From: Massilia sp. BJB1822
GTDB taxonomy: Bacteria > Pseudomonadota > Gammaproteobacteria > Burkholderiales > Burkholderiaceae_D
Length of the DNA: 64,000 nucleotides
Reading direction: 5' to 3'
Assembly (NCBI RefSeq): GCF_013369485.1
Contig: NZ_JABWEB010000008.1
Coordinates: 1 to 64,000, forward strand
Numbering within the stretch: the first letter of the stretch is position 1; the number at the start of each line of letters is the position of its first letter. Shown here piece after piece: positions 15,109 through 24,838 of this stretch. The position numbers and the translations under genes are program-made. The notes under the pieces were generated by a model. It saw only the letters and a list, made by a program, of their open reading frames with translations. It had not been told where the DNA came from and ran no database searches.

Positions 15109-18051
15109 TTGGTCCGCGCCATACTGAGCTTATTGCTATGCTGGCTGTCCCTGGCCGCCCATGCGGCGCCCACGGCCGATAAAGAATCCTACGAGCGGCG
15201 CCGCTGGACGCTGGCGGACGGTGCGCCGCAGCAGGTGTCGACCCTGGCCCAGACGGAGGATGGCATGCTGTGGTTTGCCTCTCCCAACGGGATCTATACT
15301 TTCGATGGCATCCGCTTCCGGCGCGCGACCGCCATTTATGGTCAGCACATCCCCTCGGTCAATATCTCGGCCATGAGGCAAGTGCCTGGCGGTTTGGCCC
15401 TGGCCTACCAGTTCGGCGGCGTGAGCATTTTCACCCGCTCTGGCGCCACGCACTATGTGGCAGGCAAGGATTATCCCTCCGGCTCGACGCAGAGTCTGAC
15501 CGTCGACAAGCAGGGCGTCCTGCATGCGCTGACCAGTTCCGGCCTGGTGCGTCTGCGCCAGGGACGCTGGGAACCATTCGGCCAGGATAAGTCTTTGCCA
15601 GGCTTGGCCTCGCATATCAAATTCGACAGCGACGGTACTTTATGGGCCAACATCAATAAGGGCTACTACGCCATGCCGCGCGGTTCGGACAGTTTTCGCC
15701 ATGTGCTCGATCTGAATCCGGTGAAAACGACTTCAGTGGGCGGACGCGTGATTGCGCTGCTGCCAGGTACCGGCTTCATGGAGCTGTCCGCGTCCCTGCC
15801 GCCCCGGCTGATCAGGGTCGATGAACCCGAGCGCTACAAACATTTTCTGTTCAAGGGGCCGCATGGCAGCCTGTGGACCGCGCGCGACAATGGCTTTGCG
15901 CGCATGGCATATGGGCCGGACGGCGTGCTGCATGCGGTTGAGATCTTTTCCAACGACAGCCGGTCGGATGGCATTCCGCTGGGCGCGTATCTGGACCGGG
16001 AAGCGAATCTGTGGGTCACCACAATGGATGGGGTAGAGCGCTACCGGCGCCACCGCCTCCATCTGGTTGACACCCCCAGTGATGGCTATTACTGGCTGGC
16101 GCAGCGCGGGATGGGCGATGAACTATGGCTGGGGGGCGATAACGCACCGCTCGCCAGGATGGGGGCTGATGGCCTCATGCATCCAATGGAAGCAAAGCAG
16201 CCTGCCGTCCTGTATCGCCAGGCTGAAGACCATGTCTGGGTTGCCAGCAAGCCCTGGCTCTGGGAATACCATGGCAAGGAAGTGCGCCGCTGGGAGATGC
16301 CGCCAGAACTGGCCGGACGGCGCGACATCCAGAGCATGACTGCCGACCGCCATGGCCAGCTGCTGGTATCCATCATCCGTAGCGGGCTATGGCGCTTCAG
16401 CGAGGGCCATTGGACGCGGGACGAGCGGCTGGATGGCATCGCCGATGCGACGCCCATCGGCATGCTGACCACGTCCAGCGGCCGGATATGGCTGGGCCTT
16501 ACGGGGAACCGCCTCGGTGAGTTGACGGACGCCGGCGTCAAGCTGCTGGCTTCCGATGCTGGTCTGAAAATCGGCAATATATTGAGCCTGTTCGAGCACC
16601 AGGGCCGGCTGCTGGCCGGTGGCGATTTTGGCGTGGCCTGGATTGACGGCGGCAGGGCGCATGCCTTACAGCCCAGGCGCAAGGAGAGCTTCCGCCGCGT
16701 TACCGGCATGGTGAGCGACGCGATGGGCAATCTCTGGCTGCATGGCGACGATGGTCTGTTCCGCGTGGCGGCTGGAGAGCTGGAGCGCTTCTGGCGCGAT
16801 CCACGCCAGCCGGTCGAATGGGAATTGTTCAATTTCGAAGATGGATTGCACGGGCTGGCCGCGGCGATCCGGCCACTGCCGTCGCTGTCGGTGGCGAACG
16901 GCGGGCGGATTTACTACGCCACCTTTTCCCAGGTGGGCTGGATCGATCCGGCGGCGATCAGCCGCAATCCACGCCCGCCCAGCGTCATCATCGAGCAGCT
17001 GCGCGCCGGCCAGAATGCCTATGAACCGGCGAACGGCATGCAGCTGCCCGAGCGCACCACGGCCATCGATATCGGCTTCACGGCGACCGCCTTGTCCATC
17101 CCCGAACGGGTACGCCTGCGCTACCGGCTGGATGGCGTGGATGCCGACTGGCGCGAAGTCGAGCGCGAACGCAGCGCCTATTACACCAATCTGGCCCCCG
17201 GCCAATACCGCTTCCGCGTCATCGCCGCCAATGAGGATGGGGTATGGAATATGACCGGGGCCGAGCTGCGTTTCGAGATCAAGCCCGCCATATGGCAAAC
17301 CGCCTGGTTTCGCGCGCTGGCGGCCCTGATCGCGCTGGCCTTGCTGGTCTGGCTGTACCGCTGGCGGGTGGCCGTGCTGCGCCGCCGTGCCGGCGCGCAG
17401 GCGGCAGAGCGCCTAGATGCCACGCTCAATGAGCGCGAACGCATCGCGCGTTCCCTGCATGACAATCTGCTGCAGGGCGTGCAAGCGCTGCTGCTGCGCT
17501 TCCAGCTGGTACAGGTGCGGCTGAAGGACGAGCCGGAAACGCAAAAGCTGCTGGACCGCGCCTTGAGCGATGCCGAGTGGCTGGTCGAGAATACGCGCGA
17601 CGAGGTGGTGGCGCTGCGCCGCGAACCGCAAAGCAGCACCTTGCTTACCGAGCTGTATGAGGCTGTCGTCAAGGTGGCGCCCGAGGCGGCACACTTGCTG
17701 CATCTATCGACGGCAGGCGAGCCGCGCCCCTTGCGTTGCGAGGCGGCGGAGGAAATGTTCTACGTCTTGCGCGAGGCTGTCCTGAACAGCATCCAGCATG
17801 CGCGCGCCAGCCGCATCGCCGTGCAGTTGCGCTTTACGATGGACGCGGTGGAATGCCAGGTGCGCGACGACGGCATCGGCATCGCGCCAGAGATCGCGCA
17901 GGCCGGCTTGGCCGGCCACTGGGGCATTATCGGCATGCGCGAACGGATCGCCCGCATTGGCGGCGAGATCAGCATCACCCCGCGCATCGAGGGCGGCGTG
18001 GCGGTGCGCTTCACGCTGCCCGCCAGGGTTGCGTATCAAAACACCAAGTAA
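15109..18051 (+). CDS. Hybrid-type beta-propeller sensor histidine kinase (reg_prop/Y_Y_Y/HisKA_3)
   Basis: The 980-residue sensor is exported at its N-terminus. I prefer the TTG at 15109 because GGAAGAGAG lies just upstream and the residues that follow (VRAILSLLLCWLSLAAHA) form a clean signal peptide; a GTG at 15025 would add 28 polar residues. Periplasmic two-component-regulator propeller repeats span about 40-650 (DGMLWFASPNGIYTFDGI and similar). A Y_Y_Y-like domain (about 670-740, RYRLDGVDADWREV...YTNLAPGQYRFRV), one TM helix (about 750-770), a HisKA_3 DHp with H784 in SLHDNLLQG, and a C-terminal HATPase with DDGIGI follow. No receiver domain or adjacent response regulator exists. NarL is the nearest same-class partner. 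Confidence 0.88.
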   Translation: MVRAILSLLLCWLSLAAHAAPTADKESYERRRWTLADGAPQQVSTLAQTEDGMLWFASPNGIYTFDGIRFRRATAIYGQHIPSVNISAMRQVPGGLALAYQFGGVSIFTRSGATHYVAGKDYPSGSTQSLTVDKQGVLHALTSSGLVRLRQGRWEPFGQDKSLPGLASHIKFDSDGTLWANINKGYYAMPRGSDSFRHVLDLNPVKTTSVGGRVIALLPGTGFMELSASLPPRLIRVDEPERYKHFLFKGPHGSLWTARDNGFARMAYGPDGVLHAVEIFSNDSRSDGIPLGAYLDREANLWVTTMDGVERYRRHRLHLVDTPSDGYYWLAQRGMGDELWLGGDNAPLARMGADGLMHPMEAKQPAVLYRQAEDHVWVASKPWLWEYHGKEVRRWEMPPELAGRRDIQSMTADRHGQLLVSIIRSGLWRFSEGHWTRDERLDGIADATPIGMLTTSSGRIWLGLTGNRLGELTDAGVKLLASDAGLKIGNILSLFEHQGRLLAGGDFGVAWIDGGRAHALQPRRKESFRRVTGMVSDAMGNLWLHGDDGLFRVAAGELERFWRDPRQPVEWELFNFEDGLHGLAAAIRPLPSLSVANGGRIYYATFSQVGWIDPAAISRNPRPPSVIIEQLRAGQNAYEPANGMQLPERTTAIDIGFTATALSIPERVRLRYRLDGVDADWREVERERSAYYTNLAPGQYRFRVIAANEDGVWNMTGAELRFEIKPAIWQTAWFRALAALIALALLVWLYRWRVAVLRRRAGAQAAERLDATLNERERIARSLHDNLLQGVQALLLRFQLVQVRLKDEPETQKLLDRALSDAEWLVENTRDEVVALRREPQSSTLLTELYEAVVKVAPEAAHLLHLSTAGEPRPLRCEAAEEMFYVLREAVLNSIQHARASRIAVQLRFTMDAVECQVRDDGIGIAPEIAQAGLAGHWGIIGMRERIARIGGEISITPRIEGGVAVRFTLPARVAYQNTK

Positions 18052-18054
18052 AAG

Positions 18055-18085
18055 GGATGGCGGCCGCGCCGCATGGCCGCCATCC
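18055..18085 (+). terminator. Perfect 11-bp stem hairpin after the propeller kinase
   Basis: The arms GGATGGCGGCC (18055-18065) and GGCCGCCATCC (18075-18085) are perfectly complementary around a 9-base loop, beginning 3 bp after the stop codon. No T-tract follows, so it may act as an RNA 3'-end or attenuating hairpin rather than a classical intrinsic terminator. Confidence 0.55.
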
Positions 18086-18213
18086 AGCTAGTCACAAATA
18101 GCTAGTCGCCCTAGTACTTCTCGAGCCGCTGCATCAACTTCTTGCGGATTCCCACAGCTTGACCTCCTGCGTAGACTGGCCTCATTGATGGTGGACCGCA
18201 TTTAGGAGGCAGC

Positions 18214-21200
18214 ATGAGTCACTTTCTGGACCGTTTGAATTTTTTCGCCAAGCCCAAGGAGAGCTTCTCCAACGGCCATGGCGTGGTGGTGGAAGAGGAT
18301 CGCACTTGGGAAAACGCGTATCGTCAGCGCTGGCAGCATGACAAGATTGTCCGTTCCACCCATGGCGTGAACTGTACCGGCTCCTGCAGCTGGAAAGTCT
18401 ATGTCAAGAATGGTCTGATCACCTGGGAAACCCAGCAGACCGACTATCCCCGTACCCGTCCCGACCTGCCAAACCACGAGCCGCGCGGCTGCCCGCGCGG
18501 CGCCAGCTATTCCTGGTATGTGTATTCCGCCCAGCGCGTGAAATACCCGATGATCCGCGGCCGTCTGATGGAAATGTGGCGCGAGGCGCGCAAGACCATG
18601 GACCCGATCGCGGCCTGGGACTATGTGAGCCAGGATCCGGTGCGCTCCAAAGCGTATAAATCCATCCGTGGCCTGGGCGGCTTCGTGCGCGCCAACTGGG
18701 ATGAGGCGACCGAGATGATCGCCGCAGCCAATGCGCTGACGATCAAGAAATACGGCCCTGACCGCGTGGTCGGCTTCTCGCCGATTCCCGCCATGTCCAT
18801 GGTCAGCTACGCTTCCGGCACACGCTATCTGAGCCTGATCGGCGGCGTGGCCCTGAGCTTCTATGACTGGTACTGCGACCTGCCGCCAGCCAGCCCGCAA
18901 GTGTGGGGCGAGCAGACCGACGTGCCGGAATCGGCCGACTGGTACAACTCGACCTTCCTGATGGTCTGGGGCTCGAACGTGCCGATGACCCGTACCCCGG
19001 ACGCCCACTTCTACACCGAAGTGCGCTACAAGGGCACGAAAACCGTGGCCGTGTCCTCCGACTTCGGCGAGATGGCCAAGTTCAGCGATATCTGGATGGC
19101 GCCGAAGCAGGGCACCGACGCCGCGCTGGCCATGGCCATGGGCCACGTCATCCTGAAGGAATTCCACAGCGAAGGCCAGTCCGCCTACTTCCGCGACTAC
19201 GCCAAGCAGTACACCGACTTCCCGATGCTGGTGCGCCTGGTCGAACAGAATGGCATCCTGGCGCCAGAATACTTCCTGCGCGCTTCCCACCTGGCGAATA
19301 ATCTGGACGAGGAAAACAATCCGGACTGGAAAACCCTGGTTCTCGATAGCGCCACCGGCGAGATCGTGGCGCCGGCCGGCACAATCGGCTTCCGCTGGGG
19401 CGAAAAAGGCAAGTGGAACCTGGAGCAGAAAACCGGCCGCAGCGGCCAGGCCATCGATGCGCAACTGTCCCTGATCGATTGCGCCGACGAGATCGCGTCG
19501 GTCGGTTTCGCCTATTTCGGCGGCCGCGACGCCAGCGACGTCCTGCAGCGCAATGTGCCGGTCAAGCGCCTGACCATGGCCGACGGCAGCAGCGTGCTGG
19601 TGGCCACCGTGTTCGATCTGTCCATGGCCAACTACGGCGTGGACCGTGGCCTGGGCGGCGGCAACGTCGCCACCAGCTATGCCGACGATATCCCCTACAC
19701 CCCGGCATGGCAGGAGAAGCACACCGGCGTGAAAGCGGCCGACGTCATCACCGTGGCGCGCCAGTTCGCCGAAAACGCCGACAAGACCCATGGCAAGAGC
19801 ATGGTGATCGTGGGCGCTGGCCTGAACCACTGGTACCACATGGACATGGCTTACCGCGGCATCATCAATATGCTGATGATGTGCGGCTGCGTGGGCCAAT
19901 CGGGCGGCGGCTGGTCGCACTATGTGGGCCAGGAGAAGCTGCGTCCGCAAACCGGCTGGACTCCGCTGGCCTTTGCGCTGGACTGGAACCGTCCAATGCG
20001 CCAGATGAACGGCACCTCCTTCTTCTACAACCACACCGGCCAGTGGCGCCACGAGAAGCTGGATATGTCGGAGATCCAGTCGCCGACCGCTGAAGGCAAT
20101 CTGGGCGATATGACCATCCTGGATTACAACGCCAAGGCCGAGCGCCTGGGCTGGCTGCCGTCCGCGCCGCAGCTGCAAACCAATCCGCTGGAAGTGGTGC
20201 GCGCCGCCGAAGCCGAGGGCAAGGATCCCGCCGCCTATGTGGTAGAGAATCTGAAGTCCGGCAAGCTCAAATTCAGCTGCGACGATCCCGACCACCCGGA
20301 CAACTTCCCGCGCAATATGTTCGTCTGGCGCTCGAATATCCTGGGCAGCTCGGGCAAGGGCCACGAATACTTCCTGAAATACCTGCTCGGCACCCAGAAC
20401 GGCGTGATGAGCGACGAGGACGATTGCCTGAAACCGCGCGACGTCACCGTGCGTCCGGCCGGCGAAGGCAAGCTCGATCTGCTGGTGGTGCTGGACTTCC
20501 GCATGTCCACCACCTGCCTGTACGGCGACATCGTGCTGCCGACTGCCACCTGGTACGAGAAGGACGACCTGAACACCTCGGATATGCACCCCTTCATCCA
20601 CCCGCTGTCCGAAGCCGTGCAGCCGCTGTGGCAGGCCAAGACCGACTGGGAGATCTACAAGGGCATCGCCAAGAAATTCTCCGAAATCGGCGGCGAGTAC
20701 CTGGGCACGCAGAAGGACATCGTGCTGTCGCCGCTGATGCACGACTCGCCGGACGAACTGGCCCAGCCTTTCGACCCGAAAGACTGGCGCACCGGCGAAT
20801 GCGACCCGATTCCAGGCAAAACCATGCCGACCATGAAGGTTGTCGAGCGCAATTACAAGGACGTGTACAAGAAGTTCACCTCGGTCGGTCCTCTGCTGGA
20901 AAGCATCGGCAACGGCGGCAAGGGCATCAGCTGGAAAACCGGTCACGAAGTCGACGTCCTGCGCGGCATCAACCGCACGGTGCAGGAAGAGGGCGTCTCC
21001 AAAGGCCAGCCACGCCTCGACACCGCGATCGATGCGGCCGAGATGGTGCTCTCTCTGGCGCCGGAAACCAATGGCCACGTGGCCGTGAAAGCCTGGGCGG
21101 CGCTGTCCGAAGCGACCGGCCGCGATCACACCCACCTGGCGATCCCGCGCGAACACGATTCGATCCGCTTCCGCGATATCCAGGCGCAGCCGCGCAAGAT

Positions 21201-21924
21201 CATCTCCTCGCCGACCTGGTCGGGCCTGGAGTCGGAAGAAGTCAGCTACAACGCCTGCTACACCAACGTGCATGAACTGATCCCATGGCGCACGCTGACG
21301 GGCCGCCAGCAGTTCTACCAGGATCACCGCTGGATGCGCGATTTTGGCGAAGGCCTGTGCGTGTATAAACCGGCTGTCGATACCAAGACCACGGAAGCCC
21401 TGCTGGGCGCCCGTCCGAACGGCAACCAGGAGATCGCGCTGAACTTCATCACGCCGCACCAGAAGTGGGGTATCCACTCCACCTACTCGGACAATCTGCG
21501 CATGCTGACGCTGTCGCGCGGTGGTCCCCACGTGTGGCTGTCGGAGATCGATGCGCAGAAGGCCGGCATCATCGATAACGACTGGATCGAGGTGTTCAAC
21601 GTGAACGGCACGCTGACGGCGCGCGCCATCGTCAGCCAGCGTGTGCCGGAAGGCCTGACCATCATGTACCACGCCCAGGAAAAAATCGTCAACGTGCCGG
21701 GCGCGGAAACCACCGGCAAGCGCGGTGGCATCCACAACTCGGTGACGCGCGCCATGCCGAAGCCGACCCATATGATCGGCGGCTACGCCCAGCTGGCCTA
21801 TGGCTTCAACTACTACGGCACGGTCGGCGCCAACCGCGATGAATTTGTCCTGGTGCGCAAAATGAATAAGGTCGACTGGATGGAAGGTCCGCTCGACGAG
21901 TCCAAGAATGGGAGCAAAGCATGA
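18214..21924 (+). CDS. narG: Respiratory nitrate reductase alpha subunit
   Basis: This is the cytoplasm-facing catalytic subunit of membrane nitrate reductase A; it reduces nitrate to nitrite at a bis-MGD molybdenum centre. Its 1236 residues are typical. The FS0 cluster ligands appear as H50, C54 and C58 in STHGVNCTGSCSW, plus C93 in PRGCPRGAS. The molybdenum-ligand Asp lies in SFYDWYCDLPPASPQVWGEQ. There is no twin-arginine leader, as expected for the cytoplasmic type. AGGAGGC precedes the ATG. The 162-bp leader holds a NarL-type heptamer TACTTCT (18115-18121) and a TTGACC (18159-18164), but no convincing Fnr box. The ATGA overlap with narH marks tight coupling. Confidence 0.98.
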   Translation: MSHFLDRLNFFAKPKESFSNGHGVVVEEDRTWENAYRQRWQHDKIVRSTHGVNCTGSCSWKVYVKNGLITWETQQTDYPRTRPDLPNHEPRGCPRGASYSWYVYSAQRVKYPMIRGRLMEMWREARKTMDPIAAWDYVSQDPVRSKAYKSIRGLGGFVRANWDEATEMIAAANALTIKKYGPDRVVGFSPIPAMSMVSYASGTRYLSLIGGVALSFYDWYCDLPPASPQVWGEQTDVPESADWYNSTFLMVWGSNVPMTRTPDAHFYTEVRYKGTKTVAVSSDFGEMAKFSDIWMAPKQGTDAALAMAMGHVILKEFHSEGQSAYFRDYAKQYTDFPMLVRLVEQNGILAPEYFLRASHLANNLDEENNPDWKTLVLDSATGEIVAPAGTIGFRWGEKGKWNLEQKTGRSGQAIDAQLSLIDCADEIASVGFAYFGGRDASDVLQRNVPVKRLTMADGSSVLVATVFDLSMANYGVDRGLGGGNVATSYADDIPYTPAWQEKHTGVKAADVITVARQFAENADKTHGKSMVIVGAGLNHWYHMDMAYRGIINMLMMCGCVGQSGGGWSHYVGQEKLRPQTGWTPLAFALDWNRPMRQMNGTSFFYNHTGQWRHEKLDMSEIQSPTAEGNLGDMTILDYNAKAERLGWLPSAPQLQTNPLEVVRAAEAEGKDPAAYVVENLKSGKLKFSCDDPDHPDNFPRNMFVWRSNILGSSGKGHEYFLKYLLGTQNGVMSDEDDCLKPRDVTVRPAGEGKLDLLVVLDFRMSTTCLYGDIVLPTATWYEKDDLNTSDMHPFIHPLSEAVQPLWQAKTDWEIYKGIAKKFSEIGGEYLGTQKDIVLSPLMHDSPDELAQPFDPKDWRTGECDPIPGKTMPTMKVVERNYKDVYKKFTSVGPLLESIGNGGKGISWKTGHEVDVLRGINRTVQEEGVSKGQPRLDTAIDAAEMVLSLAPETNGHVAVKAWAALSEATGRDHTHLAIPREHDSIRFRDIQAQPRKIISSPTWSGLESEEVSYNACYTNVHELIPWRTLTGRQQFYQDHRWMRDFGEGLCVYKPAVDTKTTEALLGARPNGNQEIALNFITPHQKWGIHSTYSDNLRMLTLSRGGPHVWLSEIDAQKAGIIDNDWIEVFNVNGTLTARAIVSQRVPEGLTIMYHAQEKIVNVPGAETTGKRGGIHNSVTRAMPKPTHMIGGYAQLAYGFNYYGTVGANRDEFVLVRKMNKVDWMEGPLDESKNGSKA

Positions 21925-23474
21925 AAATTCGAGCACAAATCGGCATGGTCCTGAACCTGGACAAATGTATCGGCTGCCATACCTGCTCAGTCACCTGCAA
22001 GAACGTGTGGACCAGCCGTGACGGCGTGGAGTACGCATGGTTCAACAACGTGGAAACCAAGCCAGGCATCGGCTATCCCAAGCACTGGGAGAACCAGGAC
22101 AAATGGCAGGGCGGCTGGAAACGCAATAGCGACGGCAAGATCGAGCCGCGCCAGGGCAGCCGCCTGAAGATTCTGGCCAATATTTTCGCCAACCCGAATC
22201 TGCCGGCCATCGACGAGTACTACGAACCGTTCACCTACGACTACGAGCGTCTGCAGAACGCGCCGCTGTCGGAAACGCCGCCGACCGCGCGTCCGATCTC
22301 GGTCCTGACCGGCAAGAAGATGGAAAAGATCGAATGGGGTCCGAACTGGGAGGACGACCTGGGCGGCGAATTCGCCAACCGCAGCAAGGACAAGCTGTTC
22401 GACAATATGCAGAAGGAGATGTACAGCACCTTCGAGAACACCTTCATGATGTACCTGCCGCGCCTGTGCGAGCACTGCCTGAACCCGACCTGCGTGGCAT
22501 CCTGCCCGTCCGGTTCCGTGTACAAACGCGAAGACGACGGCATCGTGCTGATCGACCAGGATAAATGCCGCGGCTGGCGCATGTGCATCTCCGGCTGTCC
22601 CTACAAAAAGATCTATTACAACTGGTCTTCGGGCAAGGCCGAGAAGTGCACCTTCTGCTTCCCGCGCATCGAAGCGGGCCAGCCGACCGTGTGCTCGGAA
22701 ACCTGCGTGGGCCGTATCCGCTACCTGGGCGTGATGCTGTACGACGCCGACAAGATCGAAGCGGCGGCCTCGGTGGCCGACGAGCGCGATCTGTACCAGT
22801 CGCAGCTCGACCTCTTCCTCGATCCGAACGATCCGGAAGTGATCGCCGAAGCGCGCCGCCAGGGCATTCCCGAGCAGTGGCTGGAAGCGGCCAAGAAATC
22901 GCCGGTCTACAAGATGGCGATGGAATGGAAAGTGGCCTTCCCGCTGCATCCGGAATACCGCACCCTGCCGATGGTCTGGTACATCCCGCCGCTGTCGCCG
23001 ATCCAGTCGGCCGCCGAATCGGGCAAGATGGGAATGAACGGCATCCTGCCGGACACCAAGTCGCTGCGCATTCCGGTGCAATACCTGGCCAACCTGCTGA
23101 CCGCGGGCGACCAGCCGCCGGTGATCCGCGCCCTCGACCGCATGCTGGCGATGCGCGCCTATATGCGCAGCAAGAGCGTGGAAGGCAAGCCGGATCTGGC
23201 GGTGCTGGAGCAGGTCGGCCTGAGCGCGGCCACGGTGGAAGACATGTACCACATCATGGCCATCGCCAACTACGAGGACCGCTTCGTCATCCCGAGCAGC
23301 CATAAGGAGATGGTGGAGGACAGCTTCAACGAAAAAGGCTCCTGCGGCTTCAGCTTCGGCAACGGTTGCTCGGACGGCGTCAGCGATACCACCCTGTTCG
23401 GCAAGAAGAAGCACGGTTCGACCATCTTCATGTCGATGCCGAAGTCTCGCAAGAAAGCGCAGGAGGTGTCATGA
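21921..23474 (+). CDS. narH: Respiratory nitrate reductase beta subunit
   Basis: The 517-residue electron-transfer subunit carries four iron-sulfur clusters between NarI haem and NarG. Four cysteine groups are visible: CIGCHTCSVTCKN near the N-terminus, CEHCLNPTCVASCPSG, the CRGWRMCISGCPYKK group with Trp in place of a Cys (the 3Fe-4S site typical of NarH), and CTFCFPR with later CSETCVGR. The start overlaps the narG stop by 4 bp, and the end overlaps narJ by 4 bp. The length and the C-terminal GFSFGNGCSDG segment are ordinary for NarH. Confidence 0.98.
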   Translation: MKIRAQIGMVLNLDKCIGCHTCSVTCKNVWTSRDGVEYAWFNNVETKPGIGYPKHWENQDKWQGGWKRNSDGKIEPRQGSRLKILANIFANPNLPAIDEYYEPFTYDYERLQNAPLSETPPTARPISVLTGKKMEKIEWGPNWEDDLGGEFANRSKDKLFDNMQKEMYSTFENTFMMYLPRLCEHCLNPTCVASCPSGSVYKREDDGIVLIDQDKCRGWRMCISGCPYKKIYYNWSSGKAEKCTFCFPRIEAGQPTVCSETCVGRIRYLGVMLYDADKIEAAASVADERDLYQSQLDLFLDPNDPEVIAEARRQGIPEQWLEAAKKSPVYKMAMEWKVAFPLHPEYRTLPMVWYIPPLSPIQSAAESGKMGMNGILPDTKSLRIPVQYLANLLTAGDQPPVIRALDRMLAMRAYMRSKSVEGKPDLAVLEQVGLSAATVEDMYHIMAIANYEDRFVIPSSHKEMVEDSFNEKGSCGFSFGNGCSDGVSDTTLFGKKKHGSTIFMSMPKSRKKAQEVS

Positions 23475-24127
23475 AACAGTTCAAGGTCTTGTCGGCCCTG
23501 CTGCTCTACCCGGAGCCTGAGCTGATCGAGCATCTGCCGCTGCTGGAAGAGATGGCGGCCGAACAGGAAGGCTGGCAGGAGGCGCTGGCGCCGCTGTTCG
23601 CCTACCTGCGCGGGCATGGCCTGATCGAGGTGCAGCAAAACTATGTGGGCACCTTCGACCGCACGCCTTCGCACTCGCTGCATCTGTTCGAGCATATCCA
23701 CGGCGAGTCGCGCGACCGCGGCCAGGCCATGGTCGACCTGATGGGCGAGTACCGCAAGCACGGCCTGGAAATGCAGGGTAACGACTTGCCCGACTATGTG
23801 CCGCTGTTCCTCGAATTCCTCTCGCAGCAGGAAGAGGACGAGTCGCGGCGCCTGCTGTCGGACGCGGTGCACGTGCTGGCCCACCTGGGCCGCAAGCTGC
23901 GCGCCAACGACAGCCCTTACGCCGCCGTGTTCACGCTGCTGGAGCGTTACAGCCCGGTGGCCGCCGAGGAGCTGAGCGAGCCGCCGGTGCGGGATATGGA
24001 CGAGGCGCTGGAAACCTTCGGCCCCGGCGTGGACGGCGTCGAGCCGCTGCTGCGCAAGGCGGCGGGCGGCGTCCAGCCGGTCAATTTCTATCCAAAAGGG
24101 GCGCATGGCGCCTCCCGGGCCGCATAG
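23471..24127 (+). CDS. narJ: Nitrate reductase molybdenum cofactor assembly chaperone
   Basis: This 218-residue cytoplasmic chaperone of the TorD/NarJ family holds apo-NarGH until the cofactor is inserted and then lets the complex dock to NarI. The start at 23471 has AGGAGGTG upstream and overlaps narH (ATGA). Family features include LLLYPEPELIEHLPLLEE at the N-terminus and the QNYVGTFDRTPSHSLHLFEHIHGESRDRGQAM segment that contains the conserved Y-V-x-x-F-D and H-L-F-E-H motifs. It sits in the canonical position between narH and narI. Confidence 0.96.
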   Translation: MKQFKVLSALLLYPEPELIEHLPLLEEMAAEQEGWQEALAPLFAYLRGHGLIEVQQNYVGTFDRTPSHSLHLFEHIHGESRDRGQAMVDLMGEYRKHGLEMQGNDLPDYVPLFLEFLSQQEEDESRRLLSDAVHVLAHLGRKLRANDSPYAAVFTLLERYSPVAAEELSEPPVRDMDEALETFGPGVDGVEPLLRKAAGGVQPVNFYPKGAHGASRAA

Positions 24128-24144
24128 CAAGAGAGGAGATCAAC

Positions 24145-24828
24145 ATGGACTATCTACATCAATTCATCTTCGGGATTTATCCGTATATCGCGCTGGCGAT
24201 CTTCCTGCTGGGGAGCCTGATCCGCTTCGACCGTGAGCAATACAGCTGGAAGTCCGAATCGAGCCAGGTGCTGCACCGCGGCAGCCTGCGCATGGGCAGC
24301 ACCCTGTTCCACATCGGGATCATCGGGCTGTTCTTCGGCCACGCGGCCGGCCTGCTGACCCCAGTGTGGGTTTGGGATGCACTGGGCGTGCCGCACGGCG
24401 CCAAGCAAGTCTTCGCCATGGCCGCCGGCGGCGTGATGGGCAGCATGTGCCTGATCGGCATCCTGCTGCTCCTGAGCCGCCGCCTCGGCAACGACCGCCT
24501 GCGCGCCGTCACCACCGTGAAAGACAAGATCGTGCTGCTGTGGATCTTCGCCACGCTGCTGCTTGGCCTGTCCACCATTTTCGTCTCGGCCTCGCATCTG
24601 GACGGCCACATGATGGTGCAGCTCATGAGCTGGGCCCAGCACGTGCTGACCTTCCGTGGCGACGCCGCCAGCTTCGTGGCCGATGCGCCGGTGCTGTTCA
24701 AGCTGCACCTGTTCATGGGTATGTCGCTGTTCGTGATCTTCCCCTTCACCCGTCTGGTGCATGTGTGGAGCGGTTTCGGCGCCGTGGTCTATCTGCGCCG
24801 CGCATATCAACTGGTGCGTCCGCGCTAA
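24145..24828 (+). CDS. narI: Respiratory nitrate reductase gamma subunit (cytochrome b)
   Basis: This 227-residue subunit with five TM helices binds two b-haems and oxidises quinol on the periplasmic side, anchoring NarGH. Candidate haem histidines occur in HIGIIGLFFGHAAG (two) and near the C-terminus in KLHLFMGMSLFVIFPFTRLVHVWSG (two), the usual four-ligand pattern. AGAGGAG lies upstream of the ATG. The gene follows narJ by 17 bp and precedes a parvulin gene by 10 bp. Length and topology are ordinary. Confidence 0.97.
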   Translation: MDYLHQFIFGIYPYIALAIFLLGSLIRFDREQYSWKSESSQVLHRGSLRMGSTLFHIGIIGLFFGHAAGLLTPVWVWDALGVPHGAKQVFAMAAGGVMGSMCLIGILLLLSRRLGNDRLRAVTTVKDKIVLLWIFATLLLGLSTIFVSASHLDGHMMVQLMSWAQHVLTFRGDAASFVADAPVLFKLHLFMGMSLFVIFPFTRLVHVWSGFGAVVYLRRAYQLVRPR

Positions 24829-24838
24829 GGAGTAAAAG

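Noticed and set aside
18052..18213. Fnr-type box in the narG leader
   Set aside because: Only isolated TTGAT or ATCAA half-sites are present and none has the TTGAT-N4-ATCAA spacing. The NarL heptamer there is a 7-bp match that could arise by chance.
18202..21936. A 1244-codon open frame antisense to narG, and similar long antisense frames opposite narX, norZ and the penicillin acylase
   Set aside because: They mirror the codon periodicity of high-GC coding strands, have no recognisable domains, and lie wholly opposite well-identified genes.
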